From: Fasciolopsis buskii
Lineage: Eukaryota > Platyhelminthes > Trematoda > Plagiorchiida > Fasciolidae
Direction: 5' to 3'
Assembly: GCA_008360955.1 (NCBI GenBank)
Contig: LUCM01007447.1
Location: forward strand, 29,310 to 93,309
DNA: 64,000 bases
This document shows positions 48,180 through 59,173 of this stretch, one piece after another. Positions within the stretch are counted from its first letter, which is position 1; every line of letters begins with the position of its first letter. The notes under the pieces were generated by a model. It had not been told where the DNA came from. It did not search any database and saw nothing but the letters and a program-made list of their open reading frames with translations. A program made the position numbers and the translations under genes.

Positions 48180-49131
48180 TTGATATCTGCTGTCAGTGAA
48201 ACACGAATTCAGGATGCGAGTAGAGTAATTCAACTAACTGCGCCAAATATCCCGTCAAGATATTTCCTGCACACTTCAGGAGATGTAGCAGCTCAAGTTG
48301 TGGGTCAACGCGATGTAGGAATAGTCTTGAGTGAGAAGACTGAAGCGGTCCTTTCCGACTGACTAGATCCCGGTTAACAGTCGCTTGTGTGCTGCGAGAC
48401 TGCAGGGGTCAGTCGACGTTCGGAAGGATAGTGGTGTTAAACGCAGTTTATTTGTTACTTCGGTATACGCTCCAACAGACTGCAACACGTACATGGAGAG
48501 AAATGAGTTTTACGATGACCTCGTCACCCCTGTTCGGAAGAGCAAAGGCTCTGACATTGTAGCGGTGGCAGGCGATTTTAATGCACAAGTTGAAAAACTG
48601 CGTGTATCGGGATTCTGTTTGGGTGGGCGCTGTGTTTCTTGCCTTCTGAGCGAGCAGATAACGGGGAAAGACAGTTATCTATTCTTATCTAGTATGAATT
48701 TCCGACACAGTTCGCGTCGCATTGCGACATGGCGCTCTAACCCGACAGATGGTCTGAGTCAGATCAACCATATCATAGTAAGTTACCGTTGGCGCGGTTC
48801 TGACCAGAACTGTAAATCATATTGGACCATGTACGTCGAATGGGACCATGCGTTAGTTTTAATGCGATTTTTGCTGCAGCTGAATGGCCATCGACGCAGG
48901 CCACAAACCCGATTGGCTTTCGAACGTCTGTCTAATTCGGCTGTTCGCAACAGCTACAAACAGAAACTATCCGAGGAACTAAGAACTTCGACGAGCAGCA
49001 ATGTAGACGATCAGTGGGATCAAATTAAGCAGGCTATGCATTTGGCAGCAGATCTCGCCTGGCGTTCATCAAAGACACTGGATCTCGCAAGGGTCGCTGG
49101 GTCTAATGGAGCAAAAACGCCAGTTCCCTAA
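48180..49131 (+). pseudogene. RTE-like endonuclease domain
   Basis: Two pieces in different frames. The first (48180-48362) has SAVSETRIQDASRVIQL, with the catalytic glutamate of 'SETR', and QRDVGIVLSEKTEAVL. The second (48385-49131, 248 codons) is the most intact domain in the window: SLFVTSVYAPTDCNTY, DIVAVAGDFNAQVEKL (catalytic GDFN kept), FLSSMNFRHSSRRIATWRSN, SQINHIIVSYRWRGSD and VEWDHALVLMRF. In the last block the usual serine of SDH is tryptophan. In intact elements it nicks target DNA. A basic linker to the RT follows. Confidence 0.88.
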
Positions 49132-49473
49132 CTGCAAGGAAGTGAATAAGATGTGTCGACAGTTGTAGCGTCAGTTGACGATAAGCCTTAAGAATGTTAG
49201 CGAAAACTGGTGGGTTAAGGTAGTCGAGGAGATGGAGGAAGCGGCCGCTTCAGGTGACAGTCAAAGACTGTCTAAGCTTTTACGCGACAGCGATGGGTGG
49301 TGAGCTTCGGTTTTTGAAGTCGTGTGGGATAGATAGGACTAGAGAGCTCATCCATGGTAGACAGGAGAAACTGGACCGTTGGACAGAGCATTTCCAGGAT
49401 CAGTTTAGCTGGCCACATGCTAACGTATTTAGTCTGACGTCTTCAGCCGTGAATCCTTGATCCCCCAACGGAA

Positions 49474-49960
49474 GTGGAAGTGCAGTCGAATATTCGGCTT
49501 CTGAAGAAGGGAAAAGGAGCTGGTCCCGACGACCTTCCAACAATTCTCCTCCAATTGGGTGGGGAAGCTCTGGCGAAATCACTTACCTCCTTGCTTCCTG
49601 ATATTTGGAACGAGGAGCGTATTCCGTTATCGTGGGGTGAGTCACCGATTACACCCATCTTCAAGAAGGGTACACGGAGTGACTGCAGCAATCATCGTGG
49701 GATTAGTCTACTTCCGATAGTTACTAAGGTATTAGCTTCGATAATGCTGCGTCGTTTGACACCGATTCGCGAGAGTAACATCCGGGAACAACAGGCCGGA
49801 TTTCGTTCAGATTGAGGTTGGATCAGACAGATAGTCACTCTTTGGCAGTTACTAGAAACGCGTTACACGCAACGCCGCCCTACGATTGAAGTCTTTTTCG
49901 ACTTGAAGAGTGTTTTCGAATCCGTGATTACCTAGCACTTGTTTCGTCGGCCTGACATTT
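49474..49960 (+). pseudogene. RTE-like reverse transcriptase, N-terminal half
   Basis: The 113-codon open piece shows LLKKGKGAGPDDLPTILLQL, SWGESPITPIFKKGTRSDC, SNHRGISLLPIVTKVLASIM and REQQAGFRSD. After a stop the same frame continues with LLETRYTQRRPTIEVFFDLK, where motif A reads FFDLKSVFESV instead of FLDLKAAFDSV. The first catalytic aspartate is kept. Recognisable RT stops near 49960, where the inserted block starts. Confidence 0.87.
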
Positions 49961-50299
49961 CACTGTAGACCCGTGAACTAACTGGCTGGAGAAATTGAAG
50001 TATATGGCAGTGAATCGTGAACAGTGGCGATCGTATTGCCATTTTCCATCGAATCAGAATAGCTGAAGAATGCGCCTTTGTTTAGTTAGACTGCGTTCCG
50101 CCTGTTTGCTACTCCAGCACTTATGTTTTCCCTCCTATGTATGTCCACTCCCTATTCCCCTTGGATATTTACTCTTTCTGTAGAAACACGTAACTTTGGG
50201 GAAAAGACAGCCGTTAGTGAGGCTTGCGTTGCTGAACAATGATGACAATGGAACTTGCTTACGGATCACATATACTCGACCTGTTTACTTATCCCGCAC

Positions 50300-50545
50300 T
50301 TGAAACATGAATGTGGTGGAACGGAAAAGCCTCATTGCCAGTACAGCGGGGAACCGGCAACCGTGACCCTAAAAATTGGAGTTGAGGGGGACCAAATGGG
50401 GCCACAAAATTTCAGGTGCGGAAACTGCTGGATAACAGCTAATTCCTGTCTACCACTAAAGTGACTGGCGGATTTGGGATTCGAATCTCTGACCCTTTAT
50501 GTTGACAGAGTTAAACAAATTCACCACCGCTGGTCAGAGGACGAG
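50300..50545 (-). repeat. tRNA-derived SINE, copy S1
   Basis: Read on the minus strand: A-box-like TGGTGAATTTG (plus-strand 50515-50525), then a B-box GATTCGAATCC (50477-50487), then a body sharing ordered blocks with copies S2, S3 and S4 (CGGATTTGGGA, AACCGTGACC, GGAACGGA). Some body blocks are diverged. It lies inside the block that splits the RTE-like RT, in the orientation opposite to the RTE. Confidence 0.72.
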
Positions 50546-50969
50546 AACACTAACCAAAAAAGAGCAAATAAAAAGAAACAATGCTCAGAGTTCACCGCAC
50601 ATGGAACCGCCAGGACATCGGGAATTCATCGAAATCCGTGATTCCTCTGTAAACTTGTTACCACCCGGTTTACCGAACGGAAATAAAAGATTGACTTAAG
50701 ATATCTCACCCTAAACCATCGACCTAATAGTCTAGCTCACAAGATATTTGGACAACCCAAAACCTGAGGGTCACATAATTCACTGCACCGGTGACTGGTT
50801 GTTCAGTTCATACGTACTTCGGATTAGCGAATGGAGTCTGGAAGCTGTAAAGCAATCTCAAATTGCTTTTTGGCGCAGAGGATGGAATTGTATAAGCGAA
50901 TGGCGACAACGTTTATGCTTATGGCAGACCAGTTAGCTAACACGAAGTTTAGAAGACCTAGGTACGAAG

Positions 50970-51930
50970 CGAATGTTATCACTGATCGTCAGTTCGCTGT
51001 TTGTCACTGTTCATATTAGTGGGATTATGGACCATCTGTTTGACGACATTGAGGGCGATGCGATGGGAGCAGGTCTTGCGTTGAAATTCAAGACAGTGTT
51101 TGTGAAGTTTGCGGGCGACGTAGTTGTGCTCGGTAATTCCGTAACCGTCATGCAGGCAATACTCGACCAGATTGCTCCATGAAGCGAAAGTCGGCCTTGA
51201 AACCAACAGGAAAAACGGTCCCTTTAACTTTTCCAGCCCCAGGTGTTCAACAACTGTTTATCAACGGCGAGAGCATCAAGAGTGTCATCATTCGACTACC
51301 TAAGATCGGCTCTGCTACTGAATGGGCAGGCGGAGGTTGAAGTTACTGCGAGGATCGACAATGCGCATGGAACACTTGCGGCTTCGACGAGTACTATAGG
51401 GTACACAAAGAAATCAGCTTTCATCCAAATATTTATATCTTTCTTGCTGCAGTTTACCCCCTAGTGGATACGGAGCCTGTCCGTTGCGATGGGTCATACC
51501 AGAGGGTTGGTGCTTGCGACGAATCCTCAAGACAAACTTGGGAGAGTGAACCTCTAACAGCGAAATAAGAAGGCGTTGCTGCGATACTGAATAGCTGCCC
51601 ATTTTCCTTCAAGGCCGTCGGTTGCGATGGCTCGGTCGTATCCTGTTGCGCCCAGACGCGCATCATGTTTGGAATGACCGTGTTTCCCTGGTGACCAGCG
51701 GAAAACGTGGACCGAAGCTATTGAAAAGTATGTGGAGTGTATAGGCTCAACATCAGTTTACGGTTGCCGTTACTGGAAACAGTGGGTAATGTGCGCGAAT
51801 ATGAACTCCAATGGCAACGCTTGGTCAGCAATGGTTCGCGATGTCCACGGAGCCGACCTATCCTCCAACAAGAATCAGACGTGTAAAAGTAAAAGTAGGT
51901 ATGGCGAAGTTGATGAATGGCCCACTTAAG
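50970..51930 (+). pseudogene. RTE-like reverse transcriptase, C-terminal half and tail domain
   Basis: The piece at 50973-51182 has IMDHLFDDIEGDAMGAGL, then the catalytic box as FAGD at 51108-51119, with the first aspartate changed to glycine, and VVVLGNSVTVMQAILDQIAP. A further piece (51243-51464) has FDYLRSALLLNGQAEVEVTA and RIDNAHGTLA, matching 'FKYLGS...NGQAKDEI..RIDKAR'. Later pieces near 51700-51900 include RKTWTEAIEKYVEC and VYGCRYWKQW. The order is that of an RTE C-terminus; it is inactive. Confidence 0.83.
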
Positions 51931-51989
51931 TCATCAGTTTAAATCTGTTTATACAAACGCTATGAGGATGTCACCTGGCATGTAACCCA

Positions 51990-52740
51990 TTCCTTTGTCT
52001 GGATAAGTCAAGTGTTGAGAACATTCGGGTCGGCCGGTGCGAAAATAAAATTCGCCGGTGTTACGGCATTCCTGATATATTTTAGAAAGCTGTGGAGATG
52101 GCGGCTTGATCCAGCGAAGCCCACGATATCTGCACTGTGCACTTTCATAGCGTCATTCCGCGTATTGTGAAACAGAACGTACGCTCGGGACAATGAAGGC
52201 GGACACATTTGTGATGCAGCTATAAACCACGCGCAGGGTCTTAATCGGAAACTGCTTTCAATTCGTGTGAGTTATGTGGTAATGCCATTTATCCGTGACA
52301 TGATGACAAGTCACGTAGGGCAAACTATGGTTCGTTTGCAACAAATTTTCTCCCCAAACGAGCTTCTTCACCATCATTGTTCAGCGTTAAGCAACAAGGC
52401 AAGCCTCATCGACCGCTGCATTTTCCCTAAAGTTGCAAGTTTCTATAAAAAGAGTAAATATCCAAGGGAAACAGGCTCTGGACCCGGGTCAGTGATATCG
52501 TTTCAATTAGTTCCTAATTCTGATGCCTTATTTCGTGCATATTCACTCATGTGTTCATGTGAGACCACGTTTATCGGTCGCATGCCCAGTTGCCTGTCTG
52601 TTCGCATCCGTGAGCACCGCTACTCTTGGTCCAGCACCGGAACCATTAAATCATTCCACACCGCAATGGTTTCACACTTAGTACAGACACATGTAGATAC
52701 TGGGTGTTACACAAGCTTTCCGTGCCATGGCTAAGGATTA
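51990..52740 (+). pseudogene. Penelope-like element, RT end and GIY-YIG endonuclease
   Basis: The 155-codon open piece at 52267-52734 begins with VVMPFIRDMMTSHVGQTM, which corresponds to the 'LPYIG...' segment between RT and nuclease in Penelope-like elements. It then shows CSCETTFIGRMPSC (the YIG half reads FIG), VRIREHRYSW with the conserved arginine and the 'REH' block, and a histidine-containing end, VSHLVQTHVDTGC. The GIY half is damaged: RAYSL stands where G-V-Y is expected. In shifted frames upstream, FHSVIPRIVKQN and NHAQGLNRKLLSIRVSY match the last RT segment. Only the element's 3' third is present. Confidence 0.82.
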
Positions 52741-53187
52741 CAGCCAGGAGTCTAGGTTGACTAAGCGCCATATCTTAAATACGACAGAGGCTGTCCCAGT
52801 TCATAAGTAGGATCACTAACGTTTTTATGAATATTTGTACGATAATATTTAAAACGGAAGGCTGAGAGTGGTATTTTGAAAAGTCGTTGTACATCGGACG
52901 AGATGGGCACTGAAGAGTTTGGAGTGGAAGGCTTCCACGCAACGTAGGTTGCATATCATGTGAATTGGTGGGCAATTCTTCCAGCAGTTTAAAAAAACTC
53001 CACTGATAATAGGCAGACTTCGGGGCGCATTCTTGAAGTTCTCTAATGAAGCAGCAAAAATGACAAGAGCAATAAAGAATAACGAAAAAGGAAATTCGTG
53101 CTTTGTTTAACTTTTAAGTACCGTATCCTTCATATCTGAAAGGGATGGATTTTAATTTTTTTTTACACAAGTTATGGTAAACGGCAG
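52741..53187. other. unassigned spacer
   Basis: No gene or repeat is recognised apart from short homopolymer and AT-rich runs near 53100-53170. Confidence 0.5.
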
Positions 53188-53290
53188 TTGGTTTTCGGCA
53201 GGCTCGTTATCACACCTAACTTAATAAGGTCTCAAGAAGTTCTATGCCACTCCAGGTTTCATGGTCGCAGTTGCCGCCCCCCCCCGCCTC
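53188..53290 (+). repeat. tRNA-derived SINE, copy S4 (body only)
   Basis: The plus strand aligns with the minus-strand body of S2 and S3 through GGCNGGCTC, ACCTAA-TAAG, GTTCTATGNCNCTCCA and GTTTCATGGTCGCAGTTGC. The tRNA-like head is absent, so this is a truncated copy. It ends in a run of ten C. Confidence 0.65.
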
Positions 53291-53860
53291 CTCATATAAT
53301 AAGCCCGTGTTTACGCGATATACCCTTTCCGGTGCAGTCATGCAAGAAGCGTGTTATAAAAATCGACAACCTCAAGTTTTTCTCGACAATGGTTCCCAAG
53401 CATCGAAGAGAGTTTGTAATAGCCAGTGGTTCAGCGTTAATGGAATAACGACCAATAGACAAGGCAGAAGCGGAAAAAATGAAAATGCAGAGTGGCAGTA
53501 ACCGCGAAACCGGTCGTGTGCTTCCGGGGACATTTTGTTCTTCCATCGGTATGCGAAATATACTACTGAGAAGAAACAGTTATACTCAAATTATTTCGAC
53601 GAATTAGGATTTAAACCAGAAAGAACGGGAAAATCGTATATGTAAGACCCACAAACCATCAAAAGTAACTATCTGGAGATTTCCCGATTTAAATGCCTTC
53701 CTAACTGTCTCGTGATGTTTTTTTCGTATTTTCAGATCGGATATGAGGACTCACTTTTGAAGATCGTTGCATCTGAACACTAAGATAGCACCTTTTTGAG
53801 TCTTTGATGCGGCCGCCCTTGACATGGCCTGTGGATGATTAATGGATGCTACGTCAATAA

Positions 53861-54513
53861 ATGATGATTCAGGGGAAGAATCTGGAACATAGTGTGCAAA
53901 AAAAATGTCTAAAGCTGATCAGTTGTTTGCAGAGCAGAGGGTTTACGTACGATCAAAGGTAAATTTACCTCAGTTAATCGAATTTCGTAGCGTGCGGGCA
54001 CTAGCAAATACGGGTTACACTTCGTTGCGCAATGCGTTGTTCTGGTTTGTTGTTTTTCAGCACATATACAATGGTTTCAAGGTTGTGTCTACATTCAGAC
54101 GACGCCCTGTTGATGGTTGATGTTTTACTGGATTTTTTCGTCTTATTCTTTATTGGTGGTGAATTCGGAGAAGTCCTTGAGGAGTTCCGTCAAGAAGCCC
54201 TCGGTATTATCAGTTGGGAATCATCTTTGGACCATCCACTCTGTGTGGACATCCTTCATTTTAAGGTAAGTGGTAATAAGTTTCGGATTATTTTCTTGTT
54301 TTTGATAGGCACCTCCCGATACTGTCCCACAAATTCATGTATTTTTTCGAAATAACGTACAGGTTTTGCAGTCGAAATTAGATGAGACCAAGTTAGACTT
54401 GGACACATTGATAGTCAAAGAAACCAATTTTGTTTGCCTGAATTTTACGGATCCTAAAGTGAAGACCGTTTTGCGCGAGTTCTCCGAAGCCCTGGCTTCA
54501 GATCTTATCAAAA
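53861..54513 (+). CDS. three exons of an unidentified spliced gene
   Basis: Three open segments are joined by small GT-AG introns. Exon 1 (53861-53958) opens with two ATG codons just after an in-frame stop and ends AAAG|GTAAAT. Exon 2 (54061-54265) follows TGTTTTTCAG and ends AAG|GTAAGT. Exon 3 (54363-54513) follows TACAG and ends AAAA|GTAAGT. Phases match: exon 1 leaves two bases, exon 2 takes one more and ends in phase 0. Introns are 102 and 97 bases. The protein is acidic and leucine-rich, with GGEFGEVLEEFRQEALGI, WESSLDHPLCVDILHF, and LDETKLDLDTLIV. I do not recognise a domain. No RT-like or other repeat-derived wording is visible. Exon 1 could be internal, with the real start further upstream. 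Confidence 0.55.
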
Positions 54514-54654
54514 GTAAGTTTTCCTTAGCTTGTTATGTTTTTTGTGTAATTCAGTTTTCACGATTTATTAACCTTGGTGCAGTAGAAAAGTTTTTACATT
54601 TTTCTTATTTTATGCACTATGCATGAGTGTAATAGAAGGAGCATATACCGCCTA

Positions 54655-54905
54655 GCCACCAGGGTCCACTTCACGATTGGGGTTTGGGGACGGAACGGAC
54701 AACAGTGGCCCTGAAGCTTTGAGTAGCATAGAACCCCATTAGGTCCCATCAGGTTAGATATGGCAACGAGCTGGAAGACAGCAGATGGCCGTCTATGAAC
54801 AAATTGACTGGCGAATCCGGGATTCCAACCTCTGACCTTTCTGGTGACAGGGGCTTAATCTACTTCAGTACTGGTCACTGCATACTCAGTATCACTGCTT
54901 TAATT
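54655..54905 (-). repeat. tRNA-derived SINE, copy S2
   Basis: Minus strand: A-box-like TACTGAAGTAG (plus-strand 54860-54870), B-box-like GGTTGGAATCC (54820-54830), then the shared body (CCGGATTCGCC, GGGTTCTATGCTACTCAAAG, GGGCCACTGTTGTCCGTTCC). It sits in the long intron after exon 3 of the spliced gene, antisense to it. Confidence 0.75.
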
Positions 54906-56570
54906 TGTAATCATAAAATAGCGGTTCTGCTCCCTTAAAACATGGTTTCAGTGGTTTTCTAGAAGATGAGACGTACATTTACTATACACTCAGGTTTTTT
55001 ATGAGGTGATTTCACCGTTGTTATGAATTTGATTATAACCTGTTAATTCTTTAAATGGTGTTTATTTCGAGAAGTTTTCGCGGCCTCAACAATAATCGGT
55101 TCTTCATTCCTGCGGTGACTAGCTTTTGAGCTCCGTAGTGTGGTTTAACTTAACGGTCTTAGTGCGCGATTCTAGACTTTTCATGCTCTTCTTTTTTGTG
55201 TTGTTCGTCGTGTGTGGTGTGCAATTTTTATAGATAATCGCATCCTAAGGCTCAATGTTTACATTACTCTTTCTGCGGGAGACTGGGCTTTTTGGAGTAC
55301 ATCAGTTTCAACTACTTCTACTCTGCTTGTTTCCCATCACACTGCTGTTGTCTGTTGTTTCGATGTGACCCTTCCTAGGTACGAGGTTTATTAAATCTAA
55401 GGCACCTTTGGGTCTCTTTCGGGCTTACGAATGTGTGGATTAGGATCGGTCTAATTACAAATAGGAGGATAATCCATATAAATGAGTTAGACTGCACATA
55501 ACCGACATAAGAGTTATTACCTGCGGGAACGTGCAGGTGTTTCAGCCTTCTGGAGACTCACCAGAGGTAGAAGTGTATACTGCTTGGTGTGCCCATTGGT
55601 TGCGGATAAGAGGGTGCGTTCAAGCTCACCGAATGCTTGACCACAGGCGAGCAGCGGTAGCCTCTAAGATGTGGTGGGTTTTTGTCTCCCAAGCGTCCTT
55701 CGTAAAATGTCACGAAAGTTTGTTGGTGACATGGAATCAGAGAATGTGACTTGACCTTAAATAAGGTCATAGAATGTTGTCCACATTCGATATAGTGTAC
55801 TGTTGCAGAGAAGTGCGAATTGATTGTCAAGATCACTTGCTCGGTTGAAAGCTGCGATGATGCTGCATTCCGAATGTGAAATTAAAAAGACATTGATTGG
55901 AATACCGGCCACCAGCCTCGACGGTTTTTAAAAGCTCCATTTTGTTCTGGTGTCTTGTAGGCTAAATTGCCTGACGCCCTACTAAAATATGGGCATCTTG
56001 GTAGTATCTTATCCACGGACAAAAGATGGACCACAATAAACAATCTATGATAAAGTTCTCAGGTGCTATCACATATGCATATATACTCCTGTCATGCAAC
56101 TTCCAATCGAAGATGACCTGATTGAGATGTACCGGGTGCGCATGTCTGATAAGCAACAGTAACCACGAAACTGATCGTGCTACCGGGAATCCTAGTTTAC
56201 GCATTGTGCGTATAGACTGAAAAAAACAAAATCTGATGCTTGAGAGAAGGAAGCGCCAAATGAAGTTGGCGTGGAAAAACAGCTTTTAGTGTTTTGTTAC
56301 GCTACCCTCGATGGGTGAAACAATGACTTCGAGGATGATGTTACAAATATCGGAGAGTTAGGCTGGTGTCATGATCGGTGACCATCCTAGGGCTCTTGGT
56401 GCCGCAGATTTTACTTCTTTTGTTAATTTCCCAAAAGGACCTACCCTTTTCCCAGTATTTTGAAATTGACGTTATTTCAGATATTGCGCGGTTGAAAATT
56501 TTCATGTCCGCAAAACGATTCATCGAAACTCGTTCTGTGATTGGCTGTTTCACGTATCGACCAAGGCCAC
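54906..56570. other. unassigned, probably intronic
   Basis: AT-rich DNA with short open stretches (55212-55394, 55531-55749) and no domain. Nothing with convincing splice sites and open frame was found. Confidence 0.4.
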
Positions 56571-56574
56571 CCAA

Positions 56575-56960
56575 CAAAATTATATAAACGATAGAGCTCA
56601 CTTGATTTCGGACTTGTATTGGTGGGTGACCAATAAACGCGCAGCAGTGTCCTGTGTTCGTCTTCTCTCTTTCGCTGGCGGTTTGGGCTAGCTGTTCGTA
56701 TTTCGCGCCTTCTGTTCTGTGTGGCTGCTCATCCAACAGAGCAGCAGTTCCGTTCCATTCGTTGTGAGACTACGGGGCTTGAAGACTCGAGGTCGAACTG
56801 TTGTCTTCAATCTCAGTGTGTGCTCGTGTCTTGCTAGACCACCGGCTGTCCTCCTGTGCTATCGTGCGACGCTAGTGCTTAAGTTTTGTGCTTCCGTGTG
56901 TGCATAGATCAACCAAACTCGGCGACACACAGTTACCAGTCATCTCGTGTAGTGGGTCAT
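56575..56960 (+). promoter_or_regulatory. LTR-like segment with TATA and AATAAA-type signals
   Basis: AATTATATAAACG (a TATA-like box) is followed about 50 bases later by CCAATAAACG, then about 280 bases of T/C/G-rich, largely stop-free DNA, then GGGTCATAATGGATATCGG, where an ATG opens a 66-codon frame starting MDIGHTSSTAPTLL. Order and spacing resemble U3-R-U5 of an LTR with the start of a gag gene. No matching second LTR was found in the window. It could instead be an ordinary promoter. Confidence 0.25.
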
Positions 56961-58922
56961 AATGGATATCGGACATACCTCTTCTACTGCACCCACACTT
57001 CTAGGATACAGCAGAAGAAAAATTACAGTTTTGTCCAGGACTAATTTAAGAATTAGAAAACCACGAAAAATGGGCGCGCTCCAACTTAGTTGCAGCTGCG
57101 TCAGTTTTAAGAAGGAGCCTTACGTGATATTCGAGTCTACCGTTGGAAGTTCCCAACTGTAGATGTCCGGTTCTGGCGCCAGTTTGTTCACGGGATTTCT
57201 CTATTCTCAAGTGCACAGTAATGTGGCTTTTTTGGCCCATTAGGATTTCCATAATTTTGAATTTCATTAGTCGTGTGTCGCGTCCTTCAGCATCTGGTCA
57301 ATTCGATTTACCTAATGAAGAAATTTATAGCGTTTTTAGGAAGCACTGTTGCTATCAGCTTTCTGTTCCCAAGGGTCCATTTTACGATTCTGCTTATTAG
57401 TTGCGTATGATCATTATTTCGCACTAATCTGTTTGCAGATATTGTACCATGGGAATACTGGCAGAAAAGCGGTAATTATGTAAGAAAGAGAAAAAAGGCG
57501 TACTTCATCCCACGTCTTTTCTTCCGGGCTCTTAACATCCATTGATTGTCTGTCGTTGTCCATAAATCCACTGTGGGCTGTTTTGCTACACATTCGCCCA
57601 TTTTAGTATCGGAAGCCCGTGTCATCGCTGTCGCTGACTCTGGTGAGTTGGGTCGCTTTTCTGGATTCCAGTTCGAATCCCACCCTGCTAAGCTAGTCAA
57701 GAAAGATTTCTGATGGCCGCCGGCCGATCGACACGACTGCCCTCTTGTCTATCACAATGAAGCAATCCATACAGTTCCGTTCAGGTTAAAGATCATTGGT
57801 TCACTGTCTCCACTTTCTCAGGCTGTCTTTTCCGTGGTCCTCATTTCGCGTGACGTCCCCGGTCGTCTCTAAAAATGCAATGAAAATCGGACCACTTTTA
57901 CTTTGTCCCGGAAGTAGGGCTAATTTACCACCCTATTCTCCGGCTTACGGGTTAACGTATTCTTGACGGATCTGTCATTGACCTGACCCTAAAAGGGGAT
58001 TGTCAGCCATACCGTCCGGGCCTCACTATCGCATGACTCATCGTGGCGAAACAAAATGGTCCCCCATTTCTGACATCGGCTCATAACCTCACCTTTCACG
58101 GAGTGAGCCTGGTTTATTCGAGGGTCCATCCCTAGCTTTTGTGCAGCTAAGCGTGATGCAGACCATAAGCTATTATGTTCGGAGTATCGTTCGTAGAAGG
58201 GTTGTCTGTATATATATAATATGTATCTGCTAGTTTAATAACGAACACGATGTAACCACAACAACATTTAAATGAAAGTGTACACAGAATTAGTTTAGTA
58301 GGGGATAGACGAACGATAGAGGATGGGTAACAAAGAATTATCTTCACCACATGTATTTTGCTGGTGTATGACTTATTTGACTTTGAGGTGCCCGGTGCTC
58401 CCCATCCAGCCACACTTGCTGCTTGCTGGGACCACTACAAACTGCACGCGATTGTCAAGAAAGGATATCTCTCGTTAGTAGCTCTTTTGTCAGTTAGGAA
58501 TTTTCAAAGAATTTCTGCAAGTTTTTTGCATGAGGATCATTTAGTGACATCAATTTCATCTGCATAATTCGGTTTTATGCAATAATTCCAAATTGGTGGG
58601 TAATTTATTGCAAAAGAAATCCGCTCACGTACTGCATCAGTACACTGGAAGCCCTGCTTCTTCAAGAATCCAAAAGAAAATTGAAAGTAGAATAGTGATG
58701 GACATTAAAATAGAGTAAATTGTCATGGGAGTCGAGATGCCGTATGCTGTAATCGGATTCTGGAAAAAAGGTAACGTTAGTAAATCATTTAATCAGTATT
58801 TGTAAGAGTGAACGTATGATCACCCAAGATAAGCAATGAACAGTTCAATCCTGATTACCCTGCGCGACGACCGATTCAGTATGAGATTTATTATGTTTTT
58901 ACTATTCATTGAGGTTTTTCGA
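56961..58922. other. unassigned, probably intronic
   Basis: Open pieces at 57143-57400 and 58358-58567 look coding-like in places but lack paired splice signals in a matching phase. A B-box-like TTCGAATCC occurs at about 57671. No firm feature. Confidence 0.35.
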
Positions 58923-59173
58923 CGAATACTGCTAAGAAATTCAGCCACTGTGCAAGGGAACGATTAGGGTTCTCAACCAAAGCTTTCGGTTCTAACAAGA
59001 ACCTTTCCACAAGATTGGAGAGAATGGTTTAGTAGAAGGCCATTTACTTGGAGCAACCATTCTCTCGCTGACTTTTCCCTTTTGAGTTGCCATTTCAACT
59101 TAGCCCCCAACGTGGAGACTCAGGAGACTACTTTTTCAGGCCTCTACCCATTGATCTTCCGCGTCGGCTTGGA
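58923..59173 (+). repeat. Gypsy LTR fragment (plus-strand copy)
   Basis: Aligns with the reverse complement of 47539-47787, including CGATTAGGGTTCT, TCTAACAAGAACCT, CGTGGAGACTCAGGA and CAGGCCTCTACCCATTG. No Gypsy coding sequence adjoins it, so it is probably a solo LTR or truncated remnant. It lies within the presumed long intron of the spliced gene. Confidence 0.65.

Larger units (their letters stand above)
47917..51930 (+). mobile_element. RTE-like non-LTR retrotransposon, split by an insertion
   Basis: Plus strand: pyrimidine-rich 5' leader shared with 16344-16600, endonuclease (48180-49131), first part of the RT (49474-49960), a block of about 1 kb of foreign DNA including a SINE, then the rest of the RT and the C-terminal region (50970-51930). 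The protein wording (SETRIQDASRVIQLT, VYAPTD, RYLGS-type block, 'KRGRKTW') is that of the RTE-like elements common in flatworms. Stops and frameshifts make it inactive. Confidence 0.85.

Noticed and set aside
57143..57400. 85-codon stretch ending in GQFDLPNEEIYSVFRK
   Set aside because: It looks partly coding but lacks usable splice sites at both ends; left unassigned.
57640..57700. TTCGAATCCCACC, a perfect-looking tRNA T-loop
   Set aside because: The T stem does not pair, the nearest A-box-like sequence is only about 30 bases upstream, and no cloverleaf can be drawn.
58358..58567. 69-codon stretch with VYDLFDFEVPGAPHP as a possible extra exon
   Set aside because: No acceptor with a pyrimidine tract in front and no donor in a phase that fits the neighbouring exons.
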